From DATKYQ01 sp035528415 (GTDB lineage Bacteria; Myxococcota; B64-G9), in the NCBI GenBank assembly GCA_035528415.1, contig DATKYQ010000040.1, positions 43,852 to 107,851 on the forward strand: a stretch of 64,000 bases of DNA, written 5' to 3'. Position 1 is the first letter of the stretch. Each line of letters opens with the position of its first letter. Positions 36,060 through 44,656 of the stretch are shown here, piece by piece. The notes under the pieces were generated by a model. The model searched no databases and was not told the origin of the DNA. It saw only the letters and a list, made by a program, of their open reading frames with translations. The translations under genes were made by a program, and so were the position numbers.

Positions 36060-38252
36060 TCAGTTTGAGGCCTTCAGCTGCAGCCTGGTGAAATCTGCGA
36101 TACGTCCAAACAGTTTCTCGATCATCGAAAGCAAGGCCTTGCGATTGGCCTGGCGAACGGGATCGTCGGGATCATTTACCAGTACCTTGTCGAAGAAACG
36201 ATCCACCGGCCCTCGCAATTCCCGGGCAAGCAAATCGAGCGAGCCGTCAAAGTCGCGGGCTAAAATCAATTTCTCGAATTCCGGCGCCGCCGTCAGGTAA
36301 ACCTGGTATAGATTTTTTTCCTCCGGCTCATCTAATAGTTCAGGTTTCACTTGGGCGCCCTTGAAATCCTTGATGATATTCGCAACCCGCTTGAAAGCCA
36401 CTGCCAGGTCTTCGAATGCCGGCCTCTCGAAAAAGCGCTTGAGCGACCGCAATCGATCGCGGGCATCCAATATATCGTCCATACCGGCCGCCAGTATCGC
36501 ATCGACCAGATCGCTTTTTACGCCTTCATCCTCCAGCAGTCTCTGCCTGAGACGCCCGCGGAAAAAATCATGTACCTCGCCGGTCAAATCCTCTTCGAAC
36601 GGCTCTATGTCGTCGATCTTGGCAGCTTGCCTTTTCTTGCGGGCGGCCTTCTTCCTCTCGAGCTCCCTGGCGGCCAGAAGCCGAGCCTGATGTACTTTCT
36701 CACGCGTCAACTCGACCGCCTGCCCCAGCATCCAGCGCAACGACAGGTGGTAACCTTTGCCCTCTAGAATAGCGATCGCCCCGAGACACTGTCGGCGCAG
36801 GCCGTATGGGTCCGCCGCGGCCGTTGGTTTGAGCCCCACGCCGAAGCAGCCCGCAAGCGTATCCATTTTATCAGCCAGGGCAACCAGTGCGCCCTCGTCG
36901 CCGGCCGGTATGGCATCCGCATGGAAGCGCGGCAAATAGTGCTCTCTTACGGCCTGCGCTACCCGCTTGTCGTATCCTGCATGCAGGGCATAGACTTCTC
37001 CCATGACGCCTTGCAACTCTGGGAACTCGCCTACCATCTCGGTCAGCAGATCTGTCTTCGACAACCTGCAAGACTGATCGACTCTCTCGTCGAATCCCGG
37101 ATCTTTATACGCCAAACCGAGTTCGATGCTCATCGCCTGAGCCAGTTTGCCGATTCTGTGAGATTTCTCGAGGTAATTCCCCAGGCTGGCCTGGAAAACC
37201 ATCTCGGCCAGCCGCGGGACTAGGTCGTCCGGGCTGGTTTTCTTGTCCGTCTCGAAAAAGAACTCGGCGTCGCTCAGGCGCGCCACCAGTACCCGCTCGA
37301 AACCATGGCGGACTATGCTGCTGTTGTCGACCGGCGTGTTGGCGACGGCGACGAATGCGTTCGCTAAAGAGCCGTCGGCTTTCTCAACCGAGAAGTATCG
37401 CTGGTGATTGCGCATGGCGACAACCAGCACCTGCCTGGGCAGGCGCAGGAAACGTTCGTCGAACCTGCCCAGCAAGGGCAGGGCCTTTTCCGTCAGAAAT
37501 GTATTTTCCTCTTCAAGGGCGGAGTTTTCCAGCAGCTTGCCGTTTATCTCTTTCACGGCCAGCAGGACTCCGTCATGTAGATTGCGACGCCTCTTTTCAT
37601 GATCGACGACAACCTGACGTTCTAAAAGTTGCGCTTCGTAGCTGTCTGGTGACTCTATCTCGAACTCCGCCGGCGAGGCGAAGCGGTGGCCGCGTGACAT
37701 ACACCCGCTCTTTGCGCCCATGAAAGAAAACGGCACGACCTGGTTATCGAGCAAGGCCGCGATCCAGTGAACCGGCCTGACGAAACGATGGCGCCCGTCA
37801 CCCCAGCGCATCGACTTCGGAAATGACAGCTCGGCCAGCAGATCTCCGAGCAACCCCGGCAGTATTTCCGCTGTGGGTTTGCCCGTCACCCGGCGCTCGA
37901 ACCCTACCGCCCGGCCCTTGGGCGTCTCGAACACGGTAAGTTGCTCAGGATCGACGCCCTTGCTCCTGGCAAACCCCACACAGGCGCGGGTAGGCTTGCC
38001 GTCGGCATCGAAGGCGGCTTCGACACGCGGGCCGATCGATTGTTCGTCCAGGTCGTCCTGGCGCTCCGGGAGCCCCCTGGCCAGCAGTGCAAGCCGGCGC
38101 GGCGTCCCCATGGCGCGCAGAGCGACATCGTCGCCGGAGCCAAGGCGGACTTCCTCGATGCGCCTTGCAAACCCGGCCTGTATGGACCGCAGGGCGGGTT
38201 CGATGAACCTGGCGGGTATCTCTTCGCAGCCGATCTCGAGCAGAAAGTCCAT
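36060..38252 (-). CDS. glyS: Glycyl-tRNA synthetase beta subunit
   Basis: 730 residues, near the usual ~690. The N-terminus MDFLLEIGCEEIPARFIEPA is characteristic, as are GTPRRLALLARGL and YCxx-type HD-domain segments (MVGEFPELQGVMGEVYALHAG). It forms the alpha2-beta2 glycyl-tRNA synthetase with GlyQ, charging tRNA-Gly. It is separated from glyQ by a small membrane-protein gene and followed at once by ppdK. Cytoplasmic. Confidence 0.95.
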   Translation of the reverse strand: MDFLLEIGCEEIPARFIEPALRSIQAGFARRIEEVRLGSGDDVALRAMGTPRRLALLARGLPERQDDLDEQSIGPRVEAAFDADGKPTRACVGFARSKGVDPEQLTVFETPKGRAVGFERRVTGKPTAEILPGLLGDLLAELSFPKSMRWGDGRHRFVRPVHWIAALLDNQVVPFSFMGAKSGCMSRGHRFASPAEFEIESPDSYEAQLLERQVVVDHEKRRRNLHDGVLLAVKEINGKLLENSALEEENTFLTEKALPLLGRFDERFLRLPRQVLVVAMRNHQRYFSVEKADGSLANAFVAVANTPVDNSSIVRHGFERVLVARLSDAEFFFETDKKTSPDDLVPRLAEMVFQASLGNYLEKSHRIGKLAQAMSIELGLAYKDPGFDERVDQSCRLSKTDLLTEMVGEFPELQGVMGEVYALHAGYDKRVAQAVREHYLPRFHADAIPAGDEGALVALADKMDTLAGCFGVGLKPTAAADPYGLRRQCLGAIAILEGKGYHLSLRWMLGQAVELTREKVHQARLLAARELERKKAARKKRQAAKIDDIEPFEEDLTGEVHDFFRGRLRQRLLEDEGVKSDLVDAILAAGMDDILDARDRLRSLKRFFERPAFEDLAVAFKRVANIIKDFKGAQVKPELLDEPEEKNLYQVYLTAAPEFEKLILARDFDGSLDLLARELRGPVDRFFDKVLVNDPDDPVRQANRKALLSMIEKLFGRIADFTRLQLKASN

Positions 38253-38256
38253 TGAA

Positions 38257-38559
38257 TTATCTCTTGAAGTCTTTCAACTTCTTCTCGGGCTTTGAGCAAC
38301 CAGGTGTTTCGCGTGAGTAGTCTTGCAAGGTATCCTGATTTTTCTTTTTGGGGACGTCGATGTTACAACCTCTGGACAGCGCGTAGATCAAGGACGCCGC
38401 GGTAATAACGAACCCGCCGACCCACAAGATGTTCTCGACGGCCCCGGCATGTTCCCCCTGTGTACGCCCGCGCTTGATTATACGCGAGACAATTAAAGCC
38501 GCCACCCCGATCAGAATCAGCACGACAAGCTTGCTTTCGAAGATACGCCCGATCTGCAT
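38257..38559 (-). CDS. Small two-span membrane protein between glyQ and glyS
   Basis: 100 residues. Two hydrophobic spans are visible: about 10-27 (LVVLILIGVAALIVSRII) and 44-62 (ILWVGGFVITAASLIYALS). The C-terminal 35 residues are basic and hydrophilic, with a Cys in SRGC and another in TPGCSKPEKK. Spacing of 4 bp to each neighbour shows co-translation with glyQ and glyS. I do not recognise it. Its place inside the glyQS pair is unusual. Confidence 0.65.
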   Translation of the reverse strand: MQIGRIFESKLVVLILIGVAALIVSRIIKRGRTQGEHAGAVENILWVGGFVITAASLIYALSRGCNIDVPKKKNQDTLQDYSRETPGCSKPEKKLKDFKR

Positions 38560-38563
38560 GGCG

Positions 38564-39460
38564 TCACCGGGCCCCGGCCGGCATCAACGGCCAGCCCAAT
38601 CTCTCGCGGGCGGCAAGGTATCTCAGGGCACAACTCTTGGCCAGGGTTCTCACCCGCCCGATATATGCCTGCCGCTCGGTTACACTGATGGCGCCGCGGG
38701 CGTCCAGCAGGTTGAATACATGCGAGCACTTGAGGCAATAGTCATAGGCGGGCAGAGCCTGTGAATGATCCGGCGCTGTGGAGTCGTCGAACAGGCGCCG
38801 GCATTCATTCTCGTACATGTCGAACAGGTCCAGGAGCATGCGCGTGTCGGCCCGCTCGAAATTATATTCCGAGTACTCCAGCTCGTCCTGGTGATGGACC
38901 TGGCCGTAGCTGACGGAGTCGTTCCAGTCGATGTCGTACACACTGGCCTTGTCCTGCAGCAGCATAGCTATTCTCTCGAGTCCGTAAGTCAATTCCACCG
39001 GGATCGGCTCGAGATCGATTCCGCCGACCTGCTGGAAATAGGTGAACTGGGTAACCTCCATGCCGTCTATCCAGACTTCCCAGCCGAGCCCCCAGGCTCC
39101 GAGGGTGGGCGACTCCCAGTCGTCCTCGACGAAACGCACGTCGTGGGCGTTGGTGTCGACACCCACCGAGCGCAACGAATCCAGGTAGATATCCTGAACA
39201 TCGAGCGGCGAGGGCTTGAGGATGACCTGGAACTGGTAGTAATGCTGCAAGCGGTTGGGGTTCTCCCCGTAGCGCCCGTCGGTAGGGCGCCGGCAAGGCT
39301 GAACGTAAGCCACCCTCCAGGGCTCGGGGCCCAGGCTGTGCAGGAAGGTGGCCGGGTGAAAGGTTCCAGCTCCGTTCTCCAGGTCGTATGGCTGCAGCAC
39401 GAGGCAGTCCCGCGAGGCCCAGAACTGCTGCAGGTTCATAATGAGTTGCTGGAAATTCAC
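38564..39460 (-). CDS. glyQ: Glycyl-tRNA synthetase alpha subunit
   Basis: 298 residues from GTG 39460, which aligns with the family start (FQQLIMNLQQFWASRDC) and has AAAGGCGG 7 bp ahead; the longer frame adds residues not seen in the family. Signatures: LQPYDLENGAGTFHPATFL, RRPTDGRYGENPNRLQHYYQ, VEDDWESPTLGAWGLGWEVW. It holds the catalytic class II core of the glycyl-tRNA synthetase. Confidence 0.95.
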   Translation of the reverse strand: MNFQQLIMNLQQFWASRDCLVLQPYDLENGAGTFHPATFLHSLGPEPWRVAYVQPCRRPTDGRYGENPNRLQHYYQFQVILKPSPLDVQDIYLDSLRSVGVDTNAHDVRFVEDDWESPTLGAWGLGWEVWIDGMEVTQFTYFQQVGGIDLEPIPVELTYGLERIAMLLQDKASVYDIDWNDSVSYGQVHHQDELEYSEYNFERADTRMLLDLFDMYENECRRLFDDSTAPDHSQALPAYDYCLKCSHVFNLLDARGAISVTERQAYIGRVRTLAKSCALRYLAARERLGWPLMPAGAR

Positions 39461-39467
39461 GAGATAA

Positions 39468-39475
39468 CCGCCTTT
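39468..39475 (-). promoter_or_regulatory. Ribosome binding site deciding the GTG start of glyQ
   Basis: The minus strand reads AAAGGCGG seven bases before GTG at 39460-39458. It supports this start over the ATG 54 bp upstream, in line with the normal N-terminus of GlyQ. Confidence 0.5.
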
Positions 39476-39578
39476 CGCGCCCGGGTAGATAACATTCCGT
39501 GTGTGCAATGTCAAGCCGCCGGGAAGCGGATCGGCATTGTTTTCCGGACAGTTGCAGCCGCAAGTAACCTTTTGCTAG

Positions 39579-40322
39579 CTACTCCGTCCCCGCAAGTTTT
39601 CTCAGAAACTCGCGCGCCTTCAGGGGGCGGCTTGTGTGACTGTCTATTATCCCGGCCAGCAGGCCTCGCGCCGTGGCCATTGATTGCGCATCGATGGTTT
39701 GATCGGGCTCTCGTCCCGTCTGCAAGGCATTTAGCAAGCCGAGTACAGCCGGGGAGATTTCCTGAAGCTGTCTTCCTGTGGCGCAGTCCACGCAAAAAAG
39801 CGCGCCCTGTACATGGTCGAAGACCCATTTTATGGCCTGGTGTGTGCCGCATCCCAGACAAGAAGAAAAACGGGGCGCAAAACCGGCCAACCCGAGTATG
39901 CCAAGTTCGTAGGATCTTATTTCCTTTGCACTCAGCGGCCCCGCTTTCAGTCTTGTAAGGGTCCCGGTCAGCAGATCGAAGAATCCGGCGGCCTCGTCGG
40001 CCTCACCTAGAAAGGCGCCGGCCAACTCGACCGCATAGCCGGCATGGGCTATGGAGACGAGGTCTTTGGTGATCGGCTCGTGAGAGTCGAGCAGCACGGC
40101 CTCTTCCAGGCGGTGGAGGCCGTTGGCCTTTTCCACGAATCTGGCGTCGATCAGGCTGAAAAGCTCCAGGCAACCGGCAAAGCGGCGTTTGCTCCTGCGT
40201 GCTCCGGGAGCCACCGCCCGGAACTTGCCGTGGTCTCTGGATAAGAGCGTGACGATCCAGTCCGACTCGCCCAACGCACTTCGATTCAGGACAATCGCTT
40301 CCGCCCTAGATCGGCGTGACAT
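39579..40322 (-). CDS. recO: DNA repair protein RecO
   Basis: 247 residues. The N-terminal OB fold is clear (EAIVLNRSALGESDWIVTLL, HGKFRAVAPGARRSKRRFAG). Four cysteines form a zinc site, CLGC (155, 158) and CVDC (177, 180). RecO loads RecA on SSB-coated DNA with RecR. Its place before glyQ matches a common deltaproteobacterial order. Its start lies 22 bp past the stop of a TPR lipoprotein gene. Confidence 0.93.
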   Translation of the reverse strand: MSRRSRAEAIVLNRSALGESDWIVTLLSRDHGKFRAVAPGARRSKRRFAGCLELFSLIDARFVEKANGLHRLEEAVLLDSHEPITKDLVSIAHAGYAVELAGAFLGEADEAAGFFDLLTGTLTRLKAGPLSAKEIRSYELGILGLAGFAPRFSSCLGCGTHQAIKWVFDHVQGALFCVDCATGRQLQEISPAVLGLLNALQTGREPDQTIDAQSMATARGLLAGIIDSHTSRPLKAREFLRKLAGTE

Positions 40323-40344
40323 GGGTTCACCCGCCGCCAGGCTC

Positions 40345-41148
40345 TCAATCGCCGGAATCGGACCCGGTTTTAGGCTTGGGATCGCGGCAACTCAAACGAT
40401 AGAGCCGCTCGCAGTCCTGTCCCACGTTGCTCATGCTCGATTTTTTGATGCAGGCCCGTAGAGCCTTGCAGCCGCGGTCCTCCTTGCCCTGCATCAGCAG
40501 AACCTTGCCGAGATCTCGATCGGCCTGTTGGTAGGCCGGGCAAATTTCCGTGGCCTTTAAAAACTTGCGGGCAGCCTCGTCGTAGTTTTTGTCCTCCTGG
40601 AACATCAATCCCAGGTACTGGTAACCGATGCAATACTTCTCGTTCTGGGCGATGGCGTTTTTGACGTGTCGGTATCCCTGCTGCTTGTTTCCTGTTTGAA
40701 ACAAGGCCCAGCCGTAATTACTCTCGGCCAGGTGGCGCTCCTTTAAAAAAACGTTATCGAGCGCTTTGCGTAAAAGAGGGATGGCCTCGCGAAAGCGGTT
40801 TTGATCGATCAGCAAGCGGGCCTTGTTGTTGAGCACCTCGCTGTAATCCGGTTTCAATTCCAGCGCCCGGTCATAATGGGCAAGAGCCTTCTCGTTGTTC
40901 CCGAGCAGGTAAAATACAAGTCCCAGCGCATTCTGTAGTTGCGGAAAATCAGGCTTGTTCTTGGCCGACTCGATAAAGTTGCGCAAGGCCGCCTTGAGTC
41001 TGCCGGCGCGCATGTCGTTGACACCCAGGTCGTACTGGATCTCCGCCTGCCTGATCTCCTTCGCCGAGGGGCCCAGGACGCAGGCGCCGAGCGTCATGCA
41101 GATCGCAAACGCTGCCAGATTTAAACGCTTCGAAACAATTAGCAACAT
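40345..41148 (-). CDS. TPR lipoprotein, Tgl/PilF-like pilotin
   Basis: 267 residues; lipobox LGAC with Cys23. About six TPR units follow, e.g. LQNALGLVFYLLGNNEKALAHYDRALELKPDYSEVLNN. Layout and the start (IQYDLGVNDMRAGRLKAALR) match Tgl/PilF, the outer-membrane lipoproteins that assemble the PilQ secretin of type IV pili. A C-terminal part has several Cys (CKALRACIKK, DCERLYRLSC). No pilus gene is nearby, so the link to pili rests on similarity of fold. Confidence 0.78.
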   Translation of the reverse strand: MLLIVSKRLNLAAFAICMTLGACVLGPSAKEIRQAEIQYDLGVNDMRAGRLKAALRNFIESAKNKPDFPQLQNALGLVFYLLGNNEKALAHYDRALELKPDYSEVLNNKARLLIDQNRFREAIPLLRKALDNVFLKERHLAESNYGWALFQTGNKQQGYRHVKNAIAQNEKYCIGYQYLGLMFQEDKNYDEAARKFLKATEICPAYQQADRDLGKVLLMQGKEDRGCKALRACIKKSSMSNVGQDCERLYRLSCRDPKPKTGSDSGD

Positions 41149-41190
41149 GGTTAATCTCCAACCCCTGGGATCGGTCAGTGACCGGTAACT

Positions 41191-41772
41191 TCAAAAAGAC
41201 GAAAACATGCGGATGATCTTGGCCAGGCCCTCGTCGGAAACGATCGTCTCCTGTCCGCCGGCCGGCGACGTACTTTCCGCCACACCATCGAGACCGAGCA
41301 CCCCCTCCTCCAGCGGAGCCAGATCGAGAATTTCCTCGTCCGAGGCATTTTCGTTGCCGTCCTTCTGCATCCGGAGCGCGAACTCATTGAGATCATCGTG
41401 AAACGGCGGTAGGTGCTGCATCAATTCGTCACGCTGATCGATGGGCAGGTTGCGGAAGTTTAGGTTGTCCACCATGAACCCCATGCTCTCTACGAATTGC
41501 AAGGCATCGAGTTCTATGTCGTGATACGACTCCATTGGAATCTCCACCGGATCGTGAAGATATATAAGGCACTCCTTGCTCTGCAGCAGGTGCAGGTAGA
41601 CGTAGACCGAGAACAGGCCCGAGGCATTGCGAACGCCGACAATAAAGGCCTTGGTCGGCTCGAGCGGCTTGTCCGCCGCGGCCACCATCGGCTTGTTGAT
41701 CGACTCGATGATGGCTACGATCTGCTCACTGCTTGTCTGGATGAATTTCAGCTCGGGATGAATCTCGTACAC
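41191..41772 (-). CDS. Conserved-looking cytoplasmic protein, unknown function
   Basis: 193 residues from a GTG start with GAGGCGG upstream. The N-terminal two thirds look like a mixed alpha/beta domain (FIVGVRNASGLFSVYVYLHL, ECLIYLHDPVEIPMESYHDI); the last 60 residues are acidic and likely disordered, ending DEGLAKIIRMF. No signal peptide or known motif. It is between an exported unknown and the TPR lipoprotein, and is 29 bp from the former; probably one operon. Confidence 0.62.
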   Translation of the reverse strand: MYEIHPELKFIQTSSEQIVAIIESINKPMVAAADKPLEPTKAFIVGVRNASGLFSVYVYLHLLQSKECLIYLHDPVEIPMESYHDIELDALQFVESMGFMVDNLNFRNLPIDQRDELMQHLPPFHDDLNEFALRMQKDGNENASDEEILDLAPLEEGVLGLDGVAESTSPAGGQETIVSDEGLAKIIRMFSSF

Positions 41773-41801
41773 GTTTGTTCCGCCTCGTTCAGGCTGCGTG
41801 C

Positions 41802-42398
41802 CTATTGCACCGTTATGGTGAACTCGTCGTTGAAGTTCTGAGTTTCATCGGCCGTTCGCGAGTACTGGACCAGCGGGTTTTCGATCATCACGTTGTTGCC
41901 GCCGACGTTGCCCTCACCGATGATTATCCGCATGTAAACCTGTTTCGAGAAGCTCTTGCGTTGCTTGCCCACGTTTTTCGAGGCCGCAAAATGTATGACG
42001 TTGGAACCGGGACGCAGGTACTTGGTGATCTCCTGGACCACCTGCTCGTCGTCTGAGCGAATACGCTTGAACCAGACGCTGTTGATGTAGATGTCGATAT
42101 CGTACTGGGTTTTTCCCGGGTAGTTTTCCTCTTTAATCAACCAGTAACGTTTGGTGGCTGTCGCGCTCGGGTTGGCCGCCGATGCCTGTCCCTTCCCTGC
42201 ATCGCCCTGGACGGCGTATCCGGGAGCTTCGATCAAGACGTTTCCCTTGGCGTCGATTGTCACCGTGCATTTTTCGAACTTCTGGTTGGTAATGCCGTCG
42301 ACACGCGTCCCGTTGAGAAAAATGCTTCCCGCCACGGCCGACCCGGCCGCAAGCAAAAGCAACATCAACAGAATTATTTCGACTCGCGAGCGTTTCAT
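41802..42398 (-). CDS. Exported protein of unknown function
   Basis: 198 residues from ATG 42398 (a TTG 21 bp upstream is the alternative). Signal peptide 1-23 (RVEIILLMLLLLAAGSAVAG). The mature part begins SIFLNGTRVDGITNQKFEKC and is beta-rich, with YDIDIYINSVWFKRIRSDDE and GSNVIHFAASKNVG. The name of the family is not known to me. It heads the group with the Tgl-like lipoprotein and may be part of the same envelope task (inference). Confidence 0.65.
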   Translation of the reverse strand: MKRSRVEIILLMLLLLAAGSAVAGSIFLNGTRVDGITNQKFEKCTVTIDAKGNVLIEAPGYAVQGDAGKGQASAANPSATATKRYWLIKEENYPGKTQYDIDIYINSVWFKRIRSDDEQVVQEITKYLRPGSNVIHFAASKNVGKQRKSFSKQVYMRIIIGEGNVGGNNVMIENPLVQYSRTADETQNFNDEFTITVQ

Positions 42399-42434
42399 GG
42401 CAATACTCTTGTCTAGCAATTACACTACTTTCTT

Positions 42435-43118
42435 CTACCCGGGAATCTCCGCCACGTCAAGGATCCTGCGCTGATCGCCCCCATCCGGCCAAAGGATCTC
42501 GTGGAGTTGCACCTGGATCCTTGCCTGTCTTCCGGAGTCGAGCAGCCAGTCGGCCAGTCGGCCGGGCTCTAGGATGTTCGACGCCGCTGAGAAGAGGATT
42601 TTCACTTCCTCAGACGGAGCGTGTTTTTCAAGCATCGCGCACGACCAGTCGAAATCCTGCTTGTCCGTGACAACGATTTTCAGCTCGTCCCCCGCCTTGA
42701 GCCTGCCCAGGTTCATAAGATCCATACTATCTTGCTCGCCACTGCCGGGGGCCTTGAGGTCCATGATGACATGCACGCCCTCGGGAACCACAGAGATGTC
42801 CCGGCTACCGTTGGTCTCGAGCAGCACGGACTTTCCGGCGCTGACTAACTCCGTGCACAGGCCTATGGTGTCGGCCTGCAAGAGCGGCTCTCCGCCGGTG
42901 ACGATCACCAGGTGGTCACCCGTGCCGGCCATAAGGTCGAAGACCCGCGCAGGCGTCATCCGGCGACCCGGCTCCCAGGCGCGACGCGTATCGCACCAAT
43001 TGCAGCGCAGGTTGCATCCCGAAAGGCGCACGAAGGTCGCCGGCAGCCCCGCCCGGGTAGTCTCACCGGAGATCGACCTGAACATCTCGCAGATTTCGAG
43101 TGTCTCAGCGTCGTTCAT
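42435..43118 (-). CDS. queE: 7-carboxy-7-deazaguanine synthase
   Basis: 227 residues from ATG 43118; the longer frame starts inside queD. The radical SAM cluster motif is CxxxCxxC, C35-NLR-C39-NW-C42, in RLSGCNLRCNWCDT, the hallmark of QueE. TGGEPLLQ and LETNGSRD follow. It makes CDG from CPH4 in queuosine synthesis. It overlaps the end of queD by 14 bp. Confidence 0.93.
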   Translation of the reverse strand: MNDAETLEICEMFRSISGETTRAGLPATFVRLSGCNLRCNWCDTRRAWEPGRRMTPARVFDLMAGTGDHLVIVTGGEPLLQADTIGLCTELVSAGKSVLLETNGSRDISVVPEGVHVIMDLKAPGSGEQDSMDLMNLGRLKAGDELKIVVTDKQDFDWSCAMLEKHAPSEEVKILFSAASNILEPGRLADWLLDSGRQARIQVQLHEILWPDGGDQRRILDVAEIPG

Positions 43119-43482
43119 GATAGGTGACACATGCCCCCTCGGTCTCCCAGACACGAATGGCAAGCAGCTCGACCCGGTCGCCCGCCAGGGCCTCGGCCAG
43201 GCCCCGGTAAATGACCCTAGCCATATTCTCGCTGGAGGGGTTCAGCTCGGCGAATTCCTGCAGCCCGTTAAGATCGGCGTGGTCGAAGCGGTCCGCAACC
43301 TTCCCGAGTTTTTCACGCAACAAGCCGAAATCCAGCGAAAGCCCCGTCTGGTCGAGTTCTTCGGTGCCGACGGTAGCTTCAACCTTGTAGTTGTGCCCGT
43401 GAACGTTCTCGCATTTTCCCCGGTAGCCGCGCAGGTGATGAGCCGCCGCAATGTTCACCGTGACAGTAGCCTCGAACATCAT
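43105..43482 (-). CDS. queD: 6-carboxytetrahydropterin synthase
   Basis: 125 residues (ATG at 43482, or at 43479 which has better spacing to AAGGA). Zinc ligands and catalytic residues are visible: AAHHL (H15/H16), Cys24 in GKCENVHGHNY with H28 and H30, and DHADLN and NPSSENMA. It makes CPH4 from dihydroneopterin triphosphate, the step before QueE. queD-queE is an operon; queA and tgt lie 13 kb away. Confidence 0.93.
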   Translation of the reverse strand: MMFEATVTVNIAAAHHLRGYRGKCENVHGHNYKVEATVGTEELDQTGLSLDFGLLREKLGKVADRFDHADLNGLQEFAELNPSSENMARVIYRGLAEALAGDRVELLAIRVWETEGACVTYHERR

Positions 43483-43606
43483 CGATCCTTTCCTGGAAGT
43501 GTTAAAATTCTACCAATACAGCATAGCGCCCCGACTTGCGTCTTGGCCATGAAATAAATGACACTCAGAATAAGCTTGTGGTATCAGGATAGCGGGAGAC
43601 TGAGAG

Positions 43607-44656
43607 ATGGGAATCAGCTTCGAAAAGTTCACCGAATCCGTCGAGTTTCACAGTCCCATGCAATGCATGGAGCTGGTCAAGCACGTCATCGAAAGACGCC
43701 GCGATCCGTTGACCGGGCGCATAGCCATCGGCAGCCTGGCACTGGCCGGTAAGGGCGAGTTCTTCTTCGGCCCTACCGACCAGGCGCTGATCGAGAAGAT
43801 CGCCACGGACACCCGCAGCAACTGCTTGTTTTGCCCCGAATACGTCGAACGATCCACCCCGCGCTACCGTGACGCATGGCTCCCGGGCGGCGCCCTGCGG
43901 CAGGGGGAATGTTTTTTGTTTCCCAACCTTTTTCCACTCAGCGCGGTCCACGCCGTTGTTGTGCTGGGCGAGAAGCACTACCGCAACCTCGATGACTTCC
44001 CGGCCGATCTCGTTCGCGACGGCCTGGCAGTGTCGCTTGATTTCATTCGCACGCTTTTCGGCAACGCCCCCGAGAACGCCTATTTCACCGTCAACGCCAA
44101 CTACCTCTTCCCGGCCGGGGCATCCATGGTTCACCCGCACATGCAGATCTTCGGCGGGCGCTACCCGGCAACCGCCGTCAGCGAGCTTTTGGATGACTGC
44201 CGCCGATATCACGATGAAAACGGCCGGGACTATTTCGAACAACTAGTCGAGGAGGAGGAGAAACTCGGAAAACGTTATATACGTTCTAGCGGTCCGGTAC
44301 ATTGGCTGACGCCGTTCGCACCGACTGGAACCAACGAAGTGCTCGGTGTTCTGCCAGATCGCCCGCACCTGCTGCGTCTCGATGATACGGCAATAGAAGG
44401 GCTGGCGATGGGGATCTCGACGGTGCTCGCATACTACGGCGAAAAAGGTTTCTCCACATTCAACTTCAGCCTCTATTCGGGCCGGCTGAACGACGAGGCA
44501 TCCCCGGCACCTGTCTTTGTCCGTATTCTCTGCCGCCAGAACGTGCGCAAGTACTACCGCGCCGACGATTACTTCATCCAGAAGCTGCTGGGCGAGGAGC
44601 TGATCTTGACCACGCCCGAGGATCTGGCAGCCGGCCTGAGGAGTTTCTGGAAATGA
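43607..44656 (+). CDS. Galactose-1-phosphate uridylyltransferase-like (HIT superfamily) protein
   Basis: 349 residues. Zinc-type CLFC (C73, C76) near the N-terminus and the active-site signature VHPHMQ (H176, H178, Q180), the HPHxQ of GalT, are intact. NLFPLSAVHAVVVLGEKH resembles the first half of GalT. GalT-like enzymes transfer nucleotidyl groups via a histidine intermediate; which substrate is used is unknown. The stop overlaps the ATG of the next gene (ATGA), so it is coupled to the reductase-receptor fusion. Confidence 0.8.
   Translation: MGISFEKFTESVEFHSPMQCMELVKHVIERRRDPLTGRIAIGSLALAGKGEFFFGPTDQALIEKIATDTRSNCLFCPEYVERSTPRYRDAWLPGGALRQGECFLFPNLFPLSAVHAVVVLGEKHYRNLDDFPADLVRDGLAVSLDFIRTLFGNAPENAYFTVNANYLFPAGASMVHPHMQIFGGRYPATAVSELLDDCRRYHDENGRDYFEQLVEEEEKLGKRYIRSSGPVHWLTPFAPTGTNEVLGVLPDRPHLLRLDDTAIEGLAMGISTVLAYYGEKGFSTFNFSLYSGRLNDEASPAPVFVRILCRQNVRKYYRADDYFIQKLLGEELILTTPEDLAAGLRSFWK

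Noticed and set aside
38765..39958. A 397-codon plus-strand frame opposite glyQ
   Set aside because: glyQ and recO on the minus strand are certain; the plus frame has no motif.
43483..43606. A preQ1 riboswitch before queD
   Set aside because: No conserved preQ1 aptamer pattern or pseudoknot partner could be found on either strand.
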